Shown: positions 33,472 to 42,203, counted from the first letter of the stretch. The stretch: DNA of 64,000 nucleotides from Bacteroidota bacterium (GCA_005882315.1 VBAR01000003.1:502907-566906); one strand, 5' to 3'. Translations and numbers: made by a program. Notes: generated by a model not told the origin, from the sequence alone.

Positions 33472-33918
33472 ATGAGAAAATATATTGCTCTTTTTTTCGC
33501 CATCTTATTACTCACTCCATCAGTAAATAATTTAACCGCTGCCGTAATAGTCCCGGTGTCCATTACAGCATCCGAACCAACACCTGAAGAAATAAAGGCT
33601 GCTGCAGCGAAAGAGTTTAAATCGCTTTCAAAAAAAGAAAAGAAAATGCGGCTGAAACATCTTAAAGCCGAATTGAAAACTTTAATGGCTCTTAAAGAGC
33701 AGGGCTATGAAACTGACACAAACACTTTTCTTTTATTGATACTTGCCATTTTATTACCTCCCCTGGCTGTATACCTACACCAGGGAGAAATCAATACTAA
33801 ATTCTGGATCACATTAATTCTCTGGTTACTGGGTTGGGTTTTCTGGGGAGCATTAGCATGGGTACCAGCATTACCTGCAATTATATATGCAATACTTGTT
33901 ATTTTAGGCAGCGCATAA
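33472..33918 (+). CDS. YqaE/Pmp3 family membrane protein with long N-terminus
   Basis: 148 aa. A signal peptide (about 1-23) is followed by an Ala/Glu/Lys-rich helical region (about 35-75) and then the Pmp3 core (about 84-146). The core contains the hallmark L-L-P-P-L-A-V-Y-L and two membrane helices. Plain Pmp3/YqaE proteins are about 50-60 residues and modulate membrane potential under stress. The Bacteroidota form carries the extra secreted-type helical part, whose role is unknown. A terminator follows the stop. Confidence 0.85.
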   Translation: MRKYIALFFAILLLTPSVNNLTAAVIVPVSITASEPTPEEIKAAAAKEFKSLSKKEKKMRLKHLKAELKTLMALKEQGYETDTNTFLLLILAILLPPLAVYLHQGEINTKFWITLILWLLGWVFWGALAWVPALPAIIYAILVILGSA

Positions 33919-33937
33919 ATCAATTTTATTTTTTTAG

Positions 33938-33972
33938 AGCCATCCATTTAACGACGGATGGCTTTATTTTTT
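33938..33972 (+). terminator. Rho-independent terminator
   Basis: AGCCATCC (33938-33945) and GGATGGCT (33956-33963) with a 10-nt loop, followed by TTATTTTTTC. Confidence 0.85.
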
Positions 33973-34028
33973 CTGCTCTTCCTTATTAGCATTTATTAAT
34001 CACTTAAATTCATTCTCAAATATATTTT

Positions 34029-34943
34029 ATGAATAGAGGCAGAAGAGATTTTATCCGCAACAGTTCGTTTACTATCGCAGGTTTAGGTTTACTACAAAGC
34101 GATCTCTTTTCAGTATTAAAAGACAAAGGGCTGCTTGGTATTCAGTTGTATTCTGTAAGAGATGCTATGAGAATCGACCCGATTGGCACATTGAAGCAAC
34201 TGGCAGAAATGGGATACCAGTATGTTGAACATGCCAATTATATAGACCGGAAGTTTTATGGCTTCCCAGCTAAGGAGTTTAAAAAAATACTACATGACCT
34301 AAGGTTGAAAATGCCGAGTGGACATACGGTAATGGATAAAAACCATTGGGATGAAACAAAGAAGGATTTCACCGATGCATGGAAATGGACCGTTGAGGAT
34401 GCAGCTGAAATGGGGCAGGAAATTGTTATCAGCCCATCGCTGAATGAGAGTATGCGTAAAACTGCCGATGACCTGAAGCAGTACATGGAAATATTTAATA
34501 AAAGCGGGGAGCTTTGTAAGAAATCGGGTATGAAATTTGGCTATCATAACCATGATTTTGAATTCAGTACAAAGCTTGGCGACAAAACTGTATACGAATT
34601 GATATTGGAAAACACGGACCCCAAATTAGTGGTCCAGCAGCTGGATACCGGGAATATGTACCACACAGGTGCCCGTGCACAGGATTGGCTGAAAAAGTAT
34701 CCCGGACGTTTTAGAAGCATGCATGTGAAGGATGAGATAAAAACGGATAAAGGAGAAAAGGACGGCCAATATGAAAGCTGTATACTGGACAAAGGAATTG
34801 TAAATATTAAAGAAGTACTGGAGCTTGGCGAAAAAGTTGGCGGCACAAAGCATTTCATTATCGAACAAGAAAGCTACCAGGGTAGATTACCGTTGGACTG
34901 TATGAAAGATAACCTCATCATTATGAAAACATGGGGCTATTGA
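34029..34943 (+). CDS. Sugar phosphate isomerase/epimerase, Tat-type export
   Basis: 304 aa. The N-terminus N-R-G-R-R-D-F-I-R-N is a twin-arginine-type signal with a short hydrophobic stretch (about 14-24). The rest is a xylose-isomerase-like TIM barrel: L-G-I-Q-L-Y-S-V-R near 36, Y-H-N-H-D-F-E-F near 175 and the metal-binding H-V-K-D-E near 235. Close relatives belong to the 'sugar phosphate isomerase/epimerase' group often linked to inositol or hexulose catabolism in Bacteroidota. The exact substrate is unknown. It stands alone here. Confidence 0.88.
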   Translation: MNRGRRDFIRNSSFTIAGLGLLQSDLFSVLKDKGLLGIQLYSVRDAMRIDPIGTLKQLAEMGYQYVEHANYIDRKFYGFPAKEFKKILHDLRLKMPSGHTVMDKNHWDETKKDFTDAWKWTVEDAAEMGQEIVISPSLNESMRKTADDLKQYMEIFNKSGELCKKSGMKFGYHNHDFEFSTKLGDKTVYELILENTDPKLVVQQLDTGNMYHTGARAQDWLKKYPGRFRSMHVKDEIKTDKGEKDGQYESCILDKGIVNIKEVLELGEKVGGTKHFIIEQESYQGRLPLDCMKDNLIIMKTWGY

Positions 34944-35025
34944 TCCGGGTTTAATAAACACATATGTAGAAAAGAAAATATGAACATATTGAGGATTAGG
35001 AAGTAATTTTATAAAAATTTATTCA

Positions 35026-35406
35026 ATGAACTTATTTGTCGCTGGCCTCCCCTATGATTTAGATGATGCAGAACTGGAAGAAATTTTTGAAAAGTTTGGA
35101 AAAGTAGTTTCAGCAAAGGTTTCTATGGACAGGGAAACAGGTAAAAGCCGTGGCTTTGGATTTGTAAAAATGGAAAATGCTGCCGATGGCCAGGAAGCTA
35201 TCGAAATGCTTAAAGGAATTTTTCTTGGCAAGAAAGAACTGATCGTAAAAGAAGCTGAGGATAGACCAGGTGGTGGCGGTGGGCAACGTCCGGGTGGAGA
35301 TAGCCGTGGTGGCGGTGGTGGTTTCAATAGAAGACCACCAGGTGGAGGATACGGTGGTGGTGGTGGATATAGCGGCGGCGGAGGCAATGACAGAAGAAGA
35401 TATTGA
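35026..35406 (+). CDS. RRM RNA-binding protein with Gly-rich tail
   Basis: 126 aa. Residues 1-78 are one RRM. RNP2 reads L-F-V-A-G-L and RNP1 reads S-R-G-F-G-F-V-K-M. The tail (about 80-126) is Gly/Arg-rich, as in cyanobacterial and Bacteroidota Rbp proteins. These proteins bind single-stranded RNA and are often cold-induced. A second, tail-less RRM gene occurs at 49467. A terminator follows 60 nt later. Confidence 0.92.
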   Translation: MNLFVAGLPYDLDDAELEEIFEKFGKVVSAKVSMDRETGKSRGFGFVKMENAADGQEAIEMLKGIFLGKKELIVKEAEDRPGGGGGQRPGGDSRGGGGGFNRRPPGGGYGGGGGYSGGGGNDRRRY

Positions 35407-35466
35407 AGTAAGACCGGGAAGAGAAACACCTGATACAAAAAAGGATTAAAAAAGAAAATATTGATT

Positions 35467-35498
35467 CCTGTTATACGCAAGTGTAACAGGTTTTTTTT
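35467..35498 (+). terminator. Terminator after the RRM gene
   Basis: CCTGTTA (35467-35473) and TAACAGG (35484-35490) around a short loop, then TTTTTTTT. Confidence 0.85.
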
Positions 35499-35515
35499 GC
35501 TTGTTACAAAAATAT

Positions 35516-35561
35516 TTTGCGCAACCAAATTGTTGCATATATTTGCAACCTAATAGTTGCA
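35516..35561 (+). promoter_or_regulatory. Promoter and operator of the ArsR-SRPBCC operon
   Basis: TTTG at 35516-35519 and TATATTTG at 35538-35545 are 18 nt apart, an exact Bacteroidota -33/-7 pair. The -7 box lies inside the dyad GTTGCA-6-TGCAAC (35532-35549), and a third GTTGCA half-site is at 35556-35561. This layout predicts autorepression by the ArsR protein encoded next. Confidence 0.72.
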
Positions 35562-35577
35562 CGAAAATTTTAAATCT

Positions 35578-35904
35578 ATGAGACGTGATGTTTTCCAGGC
35601 AATAGCCGACCCGACACGAAGAGCCATATTGGTATTGGTAGCAACACAAGCTATGACACCAAATGCAATGGCTGAAAAGTTTGACACTACAAGGCAGGCT
35701 GTATCTAAACATATTAAAGTGCTCACTGAATGTGAACTGGTAAAACAACAGCATAACGGCAGGGAGATCTATTACTATTTAAACGCAAAAAAAATGAAAG
35801 AAGTCGCTGACTGGCTTGAACCATTCCGCCAAATATGGGAAAGCCGCTTTAACCAACTCGATACTCTTTTAGCAACGCTCAAAAAGAAAGGCAATGCAAA
35901 ATAA
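35578..35904 (+). CDS. ArsR/SmtB-type transcriptional regulator
   Basis: 108 aa from the Met at 35578 ([15 protein letters not shown]), preferred over an in-frame TTG-type start 21 nt upstream. A winged helix-turn-helix covers most of it, with recognition helix [10 protein letters not shown]. It lacks metal-binding Cys/His clusters, like the ArsR group that precedes SRPBCC genes and may sense small organic ligands. It overlaps the next gene by 11 nt, and the operator overlaps its own promoter, so it probably controls the whole operon. Confidence 0.92.
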   Translation: MRRDVFQAIADPTRRAILVLVATQAMTPNAMAEKFDTTRQAVSKHIKVLTECELVKQQHNGREIYYYLNAKKMKEVADWLEPFRQIWESRFNQLDTLLATLKKKGNAK

Positions 35905-36328
35905 TAAGGTCCGCATTGAAAGAATTTTTGATGCACCGGTAGAATTGGTATGGCAGGCATGGACAAAACCTGAATTGCTGATGCTTTGGTTTGGATCTGA
36001 TCCAAATGGAACAGTACAGAAAGCAGAAGTTGATCTAAGAGTTGGTGGTGCTTATGAAATTAATTTCAAAGATTCTGATTTAACAGAACATGCATGTCAT
36101 GGTATATTTATTGAGATAGTTAAAAAAAGTAAGCTTGTATTCAGTTGGGAATGGAAAAGCGAACCGGGTCATATTTCGCAGGTGGAAGTAAACCTGTTTG
36201 CTTTCGGAGAAAAAACCAAAATGATCTTTGAACATAAAAACTTAAATCCTGATTCAATTCATAACTATGAAAGCGGCTGGATTGGTGGCTTCAATAAAAT
36301 TGATAAAGCATTAAAAACAAAACAATGA
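35894..36328 (+). CDS. SRPBCC (AHSA1-like) domain protein
   Basis: 144 aa. It has the SRPBCC/AHSA1 helix-grip pattern: [16 protein letters not shown] near the start and W-F-G-S, followed by beta strands and a C-terminal helix with G-W-x-G-G. These domains bind hydrophobic ligands. It overlaps the ArsR gene by 11 nt and the next SRPBCC gene by 4 nt. The recurring ArsR-SRPBCC pairing suggests a ligand-responsive unit, but the ligand is not known. Confidence 0.9.
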   Translation: MQNNKVRIERIFDAPVELVWQAWTKPELLMLWFGSDPNGTVQKAEVDLRVGGAYEINFKDSDLTEHACHGIFIEIVKKSKLVFSWEWKSEPGHISQVEVNLFAFGEKTKMIFEHKNLNPDSIHNYESGWIGGFNKIDKALKTKQ

Positions 36329-36825
36329 AACAAACGACTTACAACGTTGCCCCAGGCGGCAATCAAATGCATGCAGAAAGAGAATTTGATGGCTCACTTG
36401 AACAGGTATGGAGTGCATGGGCAGAACCTGAGCTTTTGGATCAATGGTGGGCTCCTCTCCCATATAAAGCTGTAACTAAGACGATGGATTTCCGTGAAGG
36501 TGGTCGCTGGCATTATTATATGCGTGGCCCTGCAGGTGAACAGCATTGGTGTATGCTCAACTATTTTAAAATTGAACCACAAAAACGTTTTACAAGTGAT
36601 GATCTGTTTTGTGATGAAGAAGGAAATCCTAATAAGGAACTTCCAACAATGCTATGGGATGTAATGTTTGCGGGCACTGGTGCATCCACTAAAGTATCAG
36701 TAAAAATAAATTTCAAGAGCAAAGAAGACCTGGATAAAATTGTAGAGATGGGCTTCAAAGAAGGATTCAGTATGGCACATGAGAACCTGGATAAGCTATT
36801 GGAGAAAGCAAAAACATTAGTTTGA
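36325..36825 (+). CDS. SRPBCC domain protein, second copy
   Basis: 166 aa. It is a paralogue of the previous gene with the same fold: E-R-E-F-D-G-S-L-E-Q-V-W-S-A-W, then W-W-A-P-L near 41, and a helical C-terminus. It starts within the stop of the first copy (ATGA), so the two are translated together, possibly as a heteromeric pair. Function is unknown beyond ligand binding by the fold. Confidence 0.9.
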   Translation: MKQTTYNVAPGGNQMHAEREFDGSLEQVWSAWAEPELLDQWWAPLPYKAVTKTMDFREGGRWHYYMRGPAGEQHWCMLNYFKIEPQKRFTSDDLFCDEEGNPNKELPTMLWDVMFAGTGASTKVSVKINFKSKEDLDKIVEMGFKEGFSMAHENLDKLLEKAKTLV

Positions 36826-36898
36826 TCTACAGGAAGACAACACTCCTCTCCTTGATAATATCTTATACTTCGTGTGGAATCATTACGAAGTACTGCAG

Positions 36899-36934
36899 GT
36901 ATAATAAAGGTATCATTCGATACCTTTATTATAC
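36899..36934. repeat. Perfect 16-bp inverted repeat, 4-nt loop
   Basis: The arms at 36899-36914 and 36919-36934 are exact reverse complements around ATTC. The hairpin ends 6 nt before the ATG at 36941. It has no T tract, so it may be an operator or a translation-blocking hairpin rather than a terminator. Confidence 0.9.
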
Positions 36935-36940
36935 TTAAAA

Positions 36941-37327
36941 ATGAAACAAGCCTGGAACAAAACCAAACACCTGGTGACTGCACTGATTTATATCATTGGC
37001 ATACTGGTTTTTGTAACTCTGTTTGATATTGTTGTTGCTGTTCTCAACGGCCGGTTTTATTCTGATGCAGCCTTTGTTGCTTTATTCGGAGTATCAGGTG
37101 TATTTGCTGCTTTCCTCGGTTATGGTGCCGGGATGGATACTGCCGAGACAAAAAATAAAATCACACGTAGAAGCCTTGGATTGTTACTCGCCATTACAGG
37201 CTTGTTATTTATTTTTTTCTTTTCAGAAATTGAAGGCGGTGAATACAGAATACCATTTAAAGCCTATGGCATTACTATAGTAGCAACAAGTCTGTTTCTT
37301 CTTAGTGGAAAATTTGATGATTACTAA
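36941..37327 (+). CDS. Small four-helix membrane protein
   Basis: 128 aa. Four hydrophobic segments are visible (about 10-28, 40-62, 80-95 and 105-122), with a basic N-terminus. No known family was recognised. The start codon follows directly after a strong hairpin, which could hide the ribosome site until opened. It is convergent with the CvpA-CAP gene, 23 nt away. Confidence 0.72.
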   Translation: MKQAWNKTKHLVTALIYIIGILVFVTLFDIVVAVLNGRFYSDAAFVALFGVSGVFAAFLGYGAGMDTAETKNKITRRSLGLLLAITGLLFIFFFSEIEGGEYRIPFKAYGITIVATSLFLLSGKFDDY

Positions 37328-37350
37328 ACATGGATTGATCAAAGAAAAAA

Positions 37351-38307
37351 CTAATCCCTGAATTCCTGGCTGATCATCAAACCATAAAATCCGCCATCCA
37401 ATACCCCAATTCCCAACCGGTGAAAATGAGGACTTAAAATATTTGCTCTATGACCGGGAGAATTCATAAGGTTATTATGCGCTATTTCTAAGGTTTGTGC
37501 TAATGCAAGATTTTCCCCGGCATCCAGGAAACGAACATTTGCATCCCGCATTCTTTGAAAAGGATCTTTACCCTCAAGATCATTATGAGAAAAATATCCT
37601 TTTACAAACATATCCTGTGAATGTGCTCTTGCTACCTGTGTCATTTCCGGATCGGCCTGCAATATTTGTAATCCATTTTTTTGTCTTTCCTTATTTACCA
37701 GTACCAACATTTCTGCTTCCAGGTCTGCCCTCACCTTAGCTCTATCAAATTTGTATGGAAGATTGACTTTTTCATGTGATTCAGGATGTTGAATCGTAAG
37801 ACTGTTCATTGTTTGCCTGATCGCATCATTCATTATAGGCGCCAGTTTCCGGTTGGCCCAGTCTGCCTGCATTGCAAGTTGTGGTCCGAAACGACTCTCA
37901 CGAATATTATTCGTAAGGCCATCTCTAAGAGGAAATGAAAGCAACAATGCGGAAAATATTATTGCATAAATGCCTCCATTGATAATGCCGGGAATGATAC
38001 CCAGGAATTTGTTGATACCATTTTCATTTGCCGCTGCTGGAATGTTGCGGGCAATAAGATTTCTAATAAATCCAATAAGTATCCTTGCAACTAATGCTGT
38101 TAAGAGAAAAGCAAGCGGTAAACGCCATACACCGAGATTGCCAATTTTATCAAGCCCGATCGCTGTATAGGGATAAAAAAGATAAGCAAGTACAAAACTG
38201 CTTAGCCATGTAATAAGATCTAATACGCCGAGGATAAAGCCACGGTAAAAACCAAGAATTACCGCTATGATAATTATAAATAGAATAATAAAGTCTATCC
38301 AATTCAT
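37351..38307 (-). CDS. CvpA membrane domain fused to CAP/SCP domain
   Basis: 318 aa. The N-terminal 165 residues are CvpA-like, with four membrane helices (opening I-D-F-I-I-L-F-I-I-I-I-A-V-I-L-G-F-Y-R-G). CvpA proteins are linked to colicin V production and envelope stress. The C-terminal 115 residues are a CAP/SCP-PR1 domain. Its markers are L-V-N-K-E-R, A-R-A-H-S-Q-D-M, F-S-H-N, G-E-N and the closing S-P-G-H-R-A-N-I-L. This predicts a membrane anchor presenting a CAP domain in the periplasm. It is transcribed alone toward its convergent neighbour. Confidence 0.9.
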   Translation of the reverse strand: MNWIDFIILFIIIIAVILGFYRGFILGVLDLITWLSSFVLAYLFYPYTAIGLDKIGNLGVWRLPLAFLLTALVARILIGFIRNLIARNIPAAANENGINKFLGIIPGIINGGIYAIIFSALLLSFPLRDGLTNNIRESRFGPQLAMQADWANRKLAPIMNDAIRQTMNSLTIQHPESHEKVNLPYKFDRAKVRADLEAEMLVLVNKERQKNGLQILQADPEMTQVARAHSQDMFVKGYFSHNDLEGKDPFQRMRDANVRFLDAGENLALAQTLEIAHNNLMNSPGHRANILSPHFHRLGIGVLDGGFYGLMISQEFRD

Positions 38308-38401
38308 ATAAAAGGATCAAAAATTAAATCCGGCGAAAATCTTACAAAAAGCCCGCCGGAAATGTTGAGTGTTGTCACGGTGAGCAACGGGTAAGACTTT
38401 C

Positions 38402-38789
38402 CTATGCAATATGATTTAAAAACAAAGGCAAACCCGATTTCCATTCATTATCGATATAGAGTTCAAAAGAATAGCGACCGGGTTTTTCAAATTTTGTTTG
38501 TCCAAAATTAAAAACAAGGGTAGCAGCAGTGTATTGCCCGTTTTGTGGTTGCGTAACATTCATTTGTGCTTCTATGGGTTTTAGCACCTCCTTTCCCATC
38601 AATAAAACGTAACCGCATATCACGAATACCAATTTCTTTTTCTGAAAAACGAAGCCTGCATGCAACTGAAAAATTTCCATGAACATAAGGAAACTGCTTT
38701 GAATTGATTGAGTCAAATGTTCCTACTACAGTTAGCTTGCTATTATTGTCCTGTGCAAAATCACAAAGAGTAAAAATTTCTATTTCCAT
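38402..38789 (-). pseudogene. Frameshifted small protein (DUF6941-like)
   Basis: Two overlapping leftward frames, 38789 to about 38590 and about 38600 to 38402, join into one protein of about 128 aa. The first runs M-E-I-E-I-F-T-L-C-D-F-A-Q-D-N and breaks at F-I-D-G-K-G. The second resumes at K-E-V-L-K-P-I-E-A and ends in a normal C-terminus. Removing one A from the run in GGGAAAGGAGG (about 38590-38602) restores the frame. I believe the intact family is catalogued as DUF6941. It is either a recent mutation or an assembly error in a homopolymer. Confidence 0.82.
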
Positions 38790-38810
38790 ATTAATTAGTT
38801 TATTGACCAC

Positions 38811-38846
38811 ATAAAATAAAAGCCCCTAAATTTCTTCAGAGGCTTT
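38811..38846 (-). terminator. Terminator of dnaK
   Basis: Leftward stem AAAGCCTCT with AGGGGCTTT (arms 38838-38846 and 38819-38827, one G-T pair), then a T-rich tail. Confidence 0.75.
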
Positions 38847-38877
38847 CTATCAAAATCGATTTTAAAAATCCTAATTC

Positions 38878-40794
38878 TTATTTCTTCACCTCTTCATGCG
38901 GAATATCTTCTACATTATCTTCTTTCTTCTTATCATCAAAAGCCGATCCAGTATCCTGTCCATCGCCTTCTGCCTGTGGCGGTGCTTGTTCCTGTGAAGC
39001 TTTATACATATCCTCACTTGCTGCCATCCATGCATCATTCAGTTCTTTCATGCTTGTATCAATAGCTGCTAAGTCTTCTGCCTTATGTGCTTCTTTTAAT
39101 TTAGCGGCTGCAGTTTCAATTACTGTTTTCTTTTCAGCCGGTATTTTATCACCGTATTCTTTTAATTGCTTCTCCGTTTGGAAAACCAAGCTATCAGCAG
39201 TATTCATTTTTTCTACTTTCTCTTTTTCTGCTTTATCGGTTGCTTCATTTGCTTTTGCTTCAGCTTTCATTTTTTCCACTTCTTCTTTGCTTAAACCAGA
39301 ACCTGCTTCAATATGTATCTTCTGCTCTTTACCTGTGCCTTTATCTTTTGCTGTTACATGCAATATTCCGTTTGCATCAATATCAAATGTTACTTCGATC
39401 TGCGGTATACCACGTGGTGCCGGCGGAATGCCATCCAGGTTAAATATACCCAGGCTCTTATTATGTTTTGCCATGCTGCGTTCACCCTGCAATACATGTA
39501 TCTGTACTCCGGGCTGGTTATCGCTTGCTGTGCTGAATGTTTCTGATTTCTTGGAAGGTATGGTTGTGTTAGATGGGATCAATGGAGTCAACACACCACC
39601 CATTGTTTCAATACCGAGTGTAAGCGGAGTTACATCGAGCAGTAACACATCTTTTATTTCACCGGTTAATACAGCGCCTTGCACACATGCACCTACTGCA
39701 ACTGCTTCATCCGGGTTGATACTCTTGTTTGGCTTTTTGCCAAAAAATTTCTCCACCAGTTCCTGCACTTTAGGGATACGTGTACTACCACCTACTAGAA
39801 TTACCTCATCCACTTCAGATGGTTTCAAACCCGCATCTTTCAATGCTTGTTCACAAGGTTTCAGGCAACGCTCAAATAATTTATCAGAAAGCTGTTCAAA
39901 TTTTGCTTTGCTTAATTTCTTTACTAAGTGTTTAGGCACACCATCAACTGCTGTGATATAAGGAAGGTTGATCTCTGTTTCTGAAGATGAACTTAATTCA
40001 ACCTTTGCTTTTTCAGCAGCTTCTTTCAAACGCTGTAAAGCCATCGGGTCTTTGCGCAAATCAATTGCTTCATCATTTTTAAATTCAGCCGCCAGCCAAT
40101 CCATGATCACTTTATCAAAATCATCACCACCGAGGTGTGTATCACCGTTGGTTGATTTTACTTCAAACACTCCGTCGCCGAGTTCCAATACAGAAATATC
40201 AAACGTACCACCGCCGAGGTCAAACACTGCTACTTTCTGGTCTTTGTGTTTTTTATCCAGCCCAAAAGCCAGCGCTGCGGCAGTCGGTTCATTGATGATA
40301 CGACGAACATTCAAACCTGCAATTTCACCGGCTTCTTTGGTAGCCTGGCGCTGTGCATCGTTGAAATAAGCAGGCACGGTTACTACGGCCTCATTCACTT
40401 CATGTCCCAGGTAATCCTCAGCCGTTTTCTTCATTTTCTGAAGGATCATGGCGCTGAGCTCCTGTGGCGTATATAAACGGCCATCTATGTCAATACGTAC
40501 GGTATTATTGTCACCCTGTACTACCTTATAGCTCCAGTGGCTTTTTTCCTCATCCACCTCATCAAAACGGCGGCCCATAAACCGCTTAACACTCGTAATG
40601 GTGTTTTGCGGGTTGGTGATAGCCTGGCGTTTGGCCGGGTCACCCACTTTACGTTCGCCATTTTTCAGAAAAGCCACTACAGAAGGGGTCGTACGGCGGC
40701 CCTCATCATTGGCGATCACTACTGGCTCGTTACCTTCCATTACGGCAACGCAGCTATTTGTTGTTCCAAGGTCAATTCCAATTATCTTTCCCAT
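38878..40794 (-). CDS. dnaK: Chaperone protein DnaK
   Basis: 638 aa, standard for the Hsp70 family. The ATPase domain (about 1-385) opens [10 protein letters not shown] and contains [10 protein letters not shown]. The linker [10 protein letters not shown] leads to the peptide-binding domain and helical lid, and the protein ends in an acidic/Lys tail. DnaK refolds and guards proteins with DnaJ and GrpE. Neither partner gene is adjacent, so dnaK is a single unit here. A probable sigma-54-type promoter lies just upstream, a sign of heat- or stress-dependent control. Confidence 0.98.
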   Translation of the reverse strand: MGKIIGIDLGTTNSCVAVMEGNEPVVIANDEGRRTTPSVVAFLKNGERKVGDPAKRQAITNPQNTITSVKRFMGRRFDEVDEEKSHWSYKVVQGDNNTVRIDIDGRLYTPQELSAMILQKMKKTAEDYLGHEVNEAVVTVPAYFNDAQRQATKEAGEIAGLNVRRIINEPTAAALAFGLDKKHKDQKVAVFDLGGGTFDISVLELGDGVFEVKSTNGDTHLGGDDFDKVIMDWLAAEFKNDEAIDLRKDPMALQRLKEAAEKAKVELSSSSETEINLPYITAVDGVPKHLVKKLSKAKFEQLSDKLFERCLKPCEQALKDAGLKPSEVDEVILVGGSTRIPKVQELVEKFFGKKPNKSINPDEAVAVGACVQGAVLTGEIKDVLLLDVTPLTLGIETMGGVLTPLIPSNTTIPSKKSETFSTASDNQPGVQIHVLQGERSMAKHNKSLGIFNLDGIPPAPRGIPQIEVTFDIDANGILHVTAKDKGTGKEQKIHIEAGSGLSKEEVEKMKAEAKANEATDKAEKEKVEKMNTADSLVFQTEKQLKEYGDKIPAEKKTVIETAAAKLKEAHKAEDLAAIDTSMKELNDAWMAASEDMYKASQEQAPPQAEGDGQDTGSAFDDKKKEDNVEDIPHEEVKK

Positions 40795-40828
40795 TTGTAT
40801 ATGAATTTTAAGTTCAGGTCTTGATAGT

Positions 40829-40842
40829 CAATGATAGTGCCA
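40829..40842 (-). promoter_or_regulatory. Candidate sigma-54 promoter of dnaK
   Basis: Leftward TGGCAC, 5 nt, TTG (arms at 40837-40842 and 40829-40831) fits the -24/-12 sigma-54 consensus. The leader would be about 24 nt. An imperfect dyad TGACAATTTAGCA lies upstream at about 40855-40867 and could be an activator site. Confidence 0.5.
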
Positions 40843-40977
40843 TTGGCATTCGTAGTGCTAAATTGTCAGAAATAGCGGTGGATAACGGTTTAAATCGGTC
40901 AGGCTTTGAGTTTTGCAGGCGGATGGCTTTTCCCCATTGATTCACATTTTATCTTAATCAACACTAACTTTGGAATA

Positions 40978-41454
40978 ATGGAATGGCTTTGGATCATAGT
41001 GGGAATAATTCTTTGCATAGTGGGTATTGCAGGAAGTCTTTTACCCTTATTGCCCGGTCCGCCTATCGCCTATGCAGGATTATTGATTCAACAATTGAGA
41101 GACCCAAATCCTTTCACTACAAAGTTCCTTTTAATATGGGCTGCCATCGTAGTAGTTAGTTTAGTTCTTGATTATCTCATTCCTATTTGGGGAACCAAAA
41201 AATTCGGGGGAACGAAATATGGAGTATGGGGTTGTACACTCGGTTTTCTCGCTGCTTTTTGGATGGGGCCCTGGGGTGTTATCATCGGGCCATTTGCCGG
41301 CGCATTTATTGGTGAAATGATCGGCGGCCAGGATTCAAAAAAATCATTCAAAGCTGCCCTGGGTTCTTTTGCAGGGTTTCTCCTTGGTTCATTTCTAAAA
41401 CTGGTGATCTGTTTCTTTTTCTTGTTTTATATAATCAGAACTATACCTATATAA
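40978..41454 (+). CDS. DUF456 membrane protein
   Basis: 158 aa from the ATG at 40978, chosen because it starts the first membrane helix; the frame extends upstream to 40906. It has the DUF456 layout: L-L-P-L-L-P-G-P-P-I near 25, several hydrophobic helices, and the glycine-rich half with G-P-F-A-G-A-F-I-G-E. The family is widespread and of unknown function, possibly transport. It is divergent from dnaK. Confidence 0.9.
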   Translation: MEWLWIIVGIILCIVGIAGSLLPLLPGPPIAYAGLLIQQLRDPNPFTTKFLLIWAAIVVVSLVLDYLIPIWGTKKFGGTKYGVWGCTLGFLAAFWMGPWGVIIGPFAGAFIGEMIGGQDSKKSFKAALGSFAGFLLGSFLKLVICFFFLFYIIRTIPI

Positions 41455-41457
41455 ATC

Positions 41458-41505
41458 AAAGCAAGAATCAATAACCCTTTGAAAAGTTCATCTCTTACCT
41501 TAGCT
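41458..41505 (+). promoter_or_regulatory. Duplicated promoter block, copy 1
   Basis: The sequence GCAAGAATCAATAA (from 41461) followed by CTTT and, after about 20 nt, TACCTTAG (41496-41503) aligns without gaps to the block at 43200 upstream of the second VOC gene, where TATATTTA sits at the same distance. The second copy runs 43198-43245. Confidence 0.55.
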
Positions 41506-41527
41506 TTCACAACCCAAATAAAACTGT

Positions 41528-42190
41528 ATGGCCAATACCATTTCCCAAAAATTAAAAATAAAAACCGGTGATACTTTGCTTACGGTAAATGAACCTTCTG
41601 AATTTCAAAAAGGATTGATCGGGCTGCCTAAAGGAGTGAAAATAGTTGAATCAGGAAAAGAATATAACCAGGTGCATTGGTTTGTCCTTAACCGGGCACA
41701 AATGGAAAAACAGATGAGTAAAGTAATGAAGCTTTTGAAACCGGCTGTGATGGTCTGGGTATATTATCCGAAAGGAACATCGAAACTTCAAACAGACCTG
41801 AACAGGGACAAAGGTTGGGATTGTTTACTCGCTGAAGGAGATAAACTCACCTGGATAAGTTTGATATCTTTTGATGATACATGGAGCACATTTGGTTTCC
41901 GTGCAAAAACAGAAGCGGATAAAAAGAAAGAAACAAAACCGCGGCAGGAAAGAGAAATATTTAAATGGGTAAACCCTAAAACGAAAGAAGTTAAACTTCC
42001 GGATGATCTGGCAGCAACATTAAAGAAAAACAAAAAGGAAGCGGATTATTTCAATTCACTTTCATTCACCAATAAAAAAGAATATATCGAATGGATCGTA
42101 ACTGCGAAAAGAGAAGAAACAAGAAATGAGCGAATAACCGAAACGATCGAAAGACTCGCTAAGCAATGGAAGAACCCGAGAAACATATAG
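41528..42190 (+). CDS. YdeI/OmpD-associated family protein with DUF3052-like N-terminus
   Basis: 220 aa. The first 130 residues resemble DUF3052-type domains (P-K-G-V-K-I...V-H-W-F-V, then W-V-Y-Y-P-K-G). From about 150 the YdeI/'bacteriocin-protection' pattern follows: L-P-D-D-L-A-A-T-L-K-K-N, then Y-I-E-W-I-V-T-A-K-R-E-E-T-R and R-I-x-E-T-I-E-R-L. YdeI-like proteins have been tied to resistance to antimicrobial peptides in enterobacteria; a role here is unproven. It is the first gene of a small group with VOC and AraC genes. Confidence 0.87.
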   Translation: MANTISQKLKIKTGDTLLTVNEPSEFQKGLIGLPKGVKIVESGKEYNQVHWFVLNRAQMEKQMSKVMKLLKPAVMVWVYYPKGTSKLQTDLNRDKGWDCLLAEGDKLTWISLISFDDTWSTFGFRAKTEADKKKETKPRQEREIFKWVNPKTKEVKLPDDLAATLKKNKKEADYFNSLSFTNKKEYIEWIVTAKREETRNERITETIERLAKQWKNPRNI

Positions 42191-42203
42191 GTGAATGATG
42201 AAT

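Noticed and set aside
35052-35528. Proline-rich leftward frame opposite the RRM gene
   Set aside because: It is the antisense shadow of the glycine-rich tail.
39050-39961. Long rightward frame opposite dnaK
   Set aside because: It is antisense to a certain gene, with no domain; such frames are common opposite dnaK.
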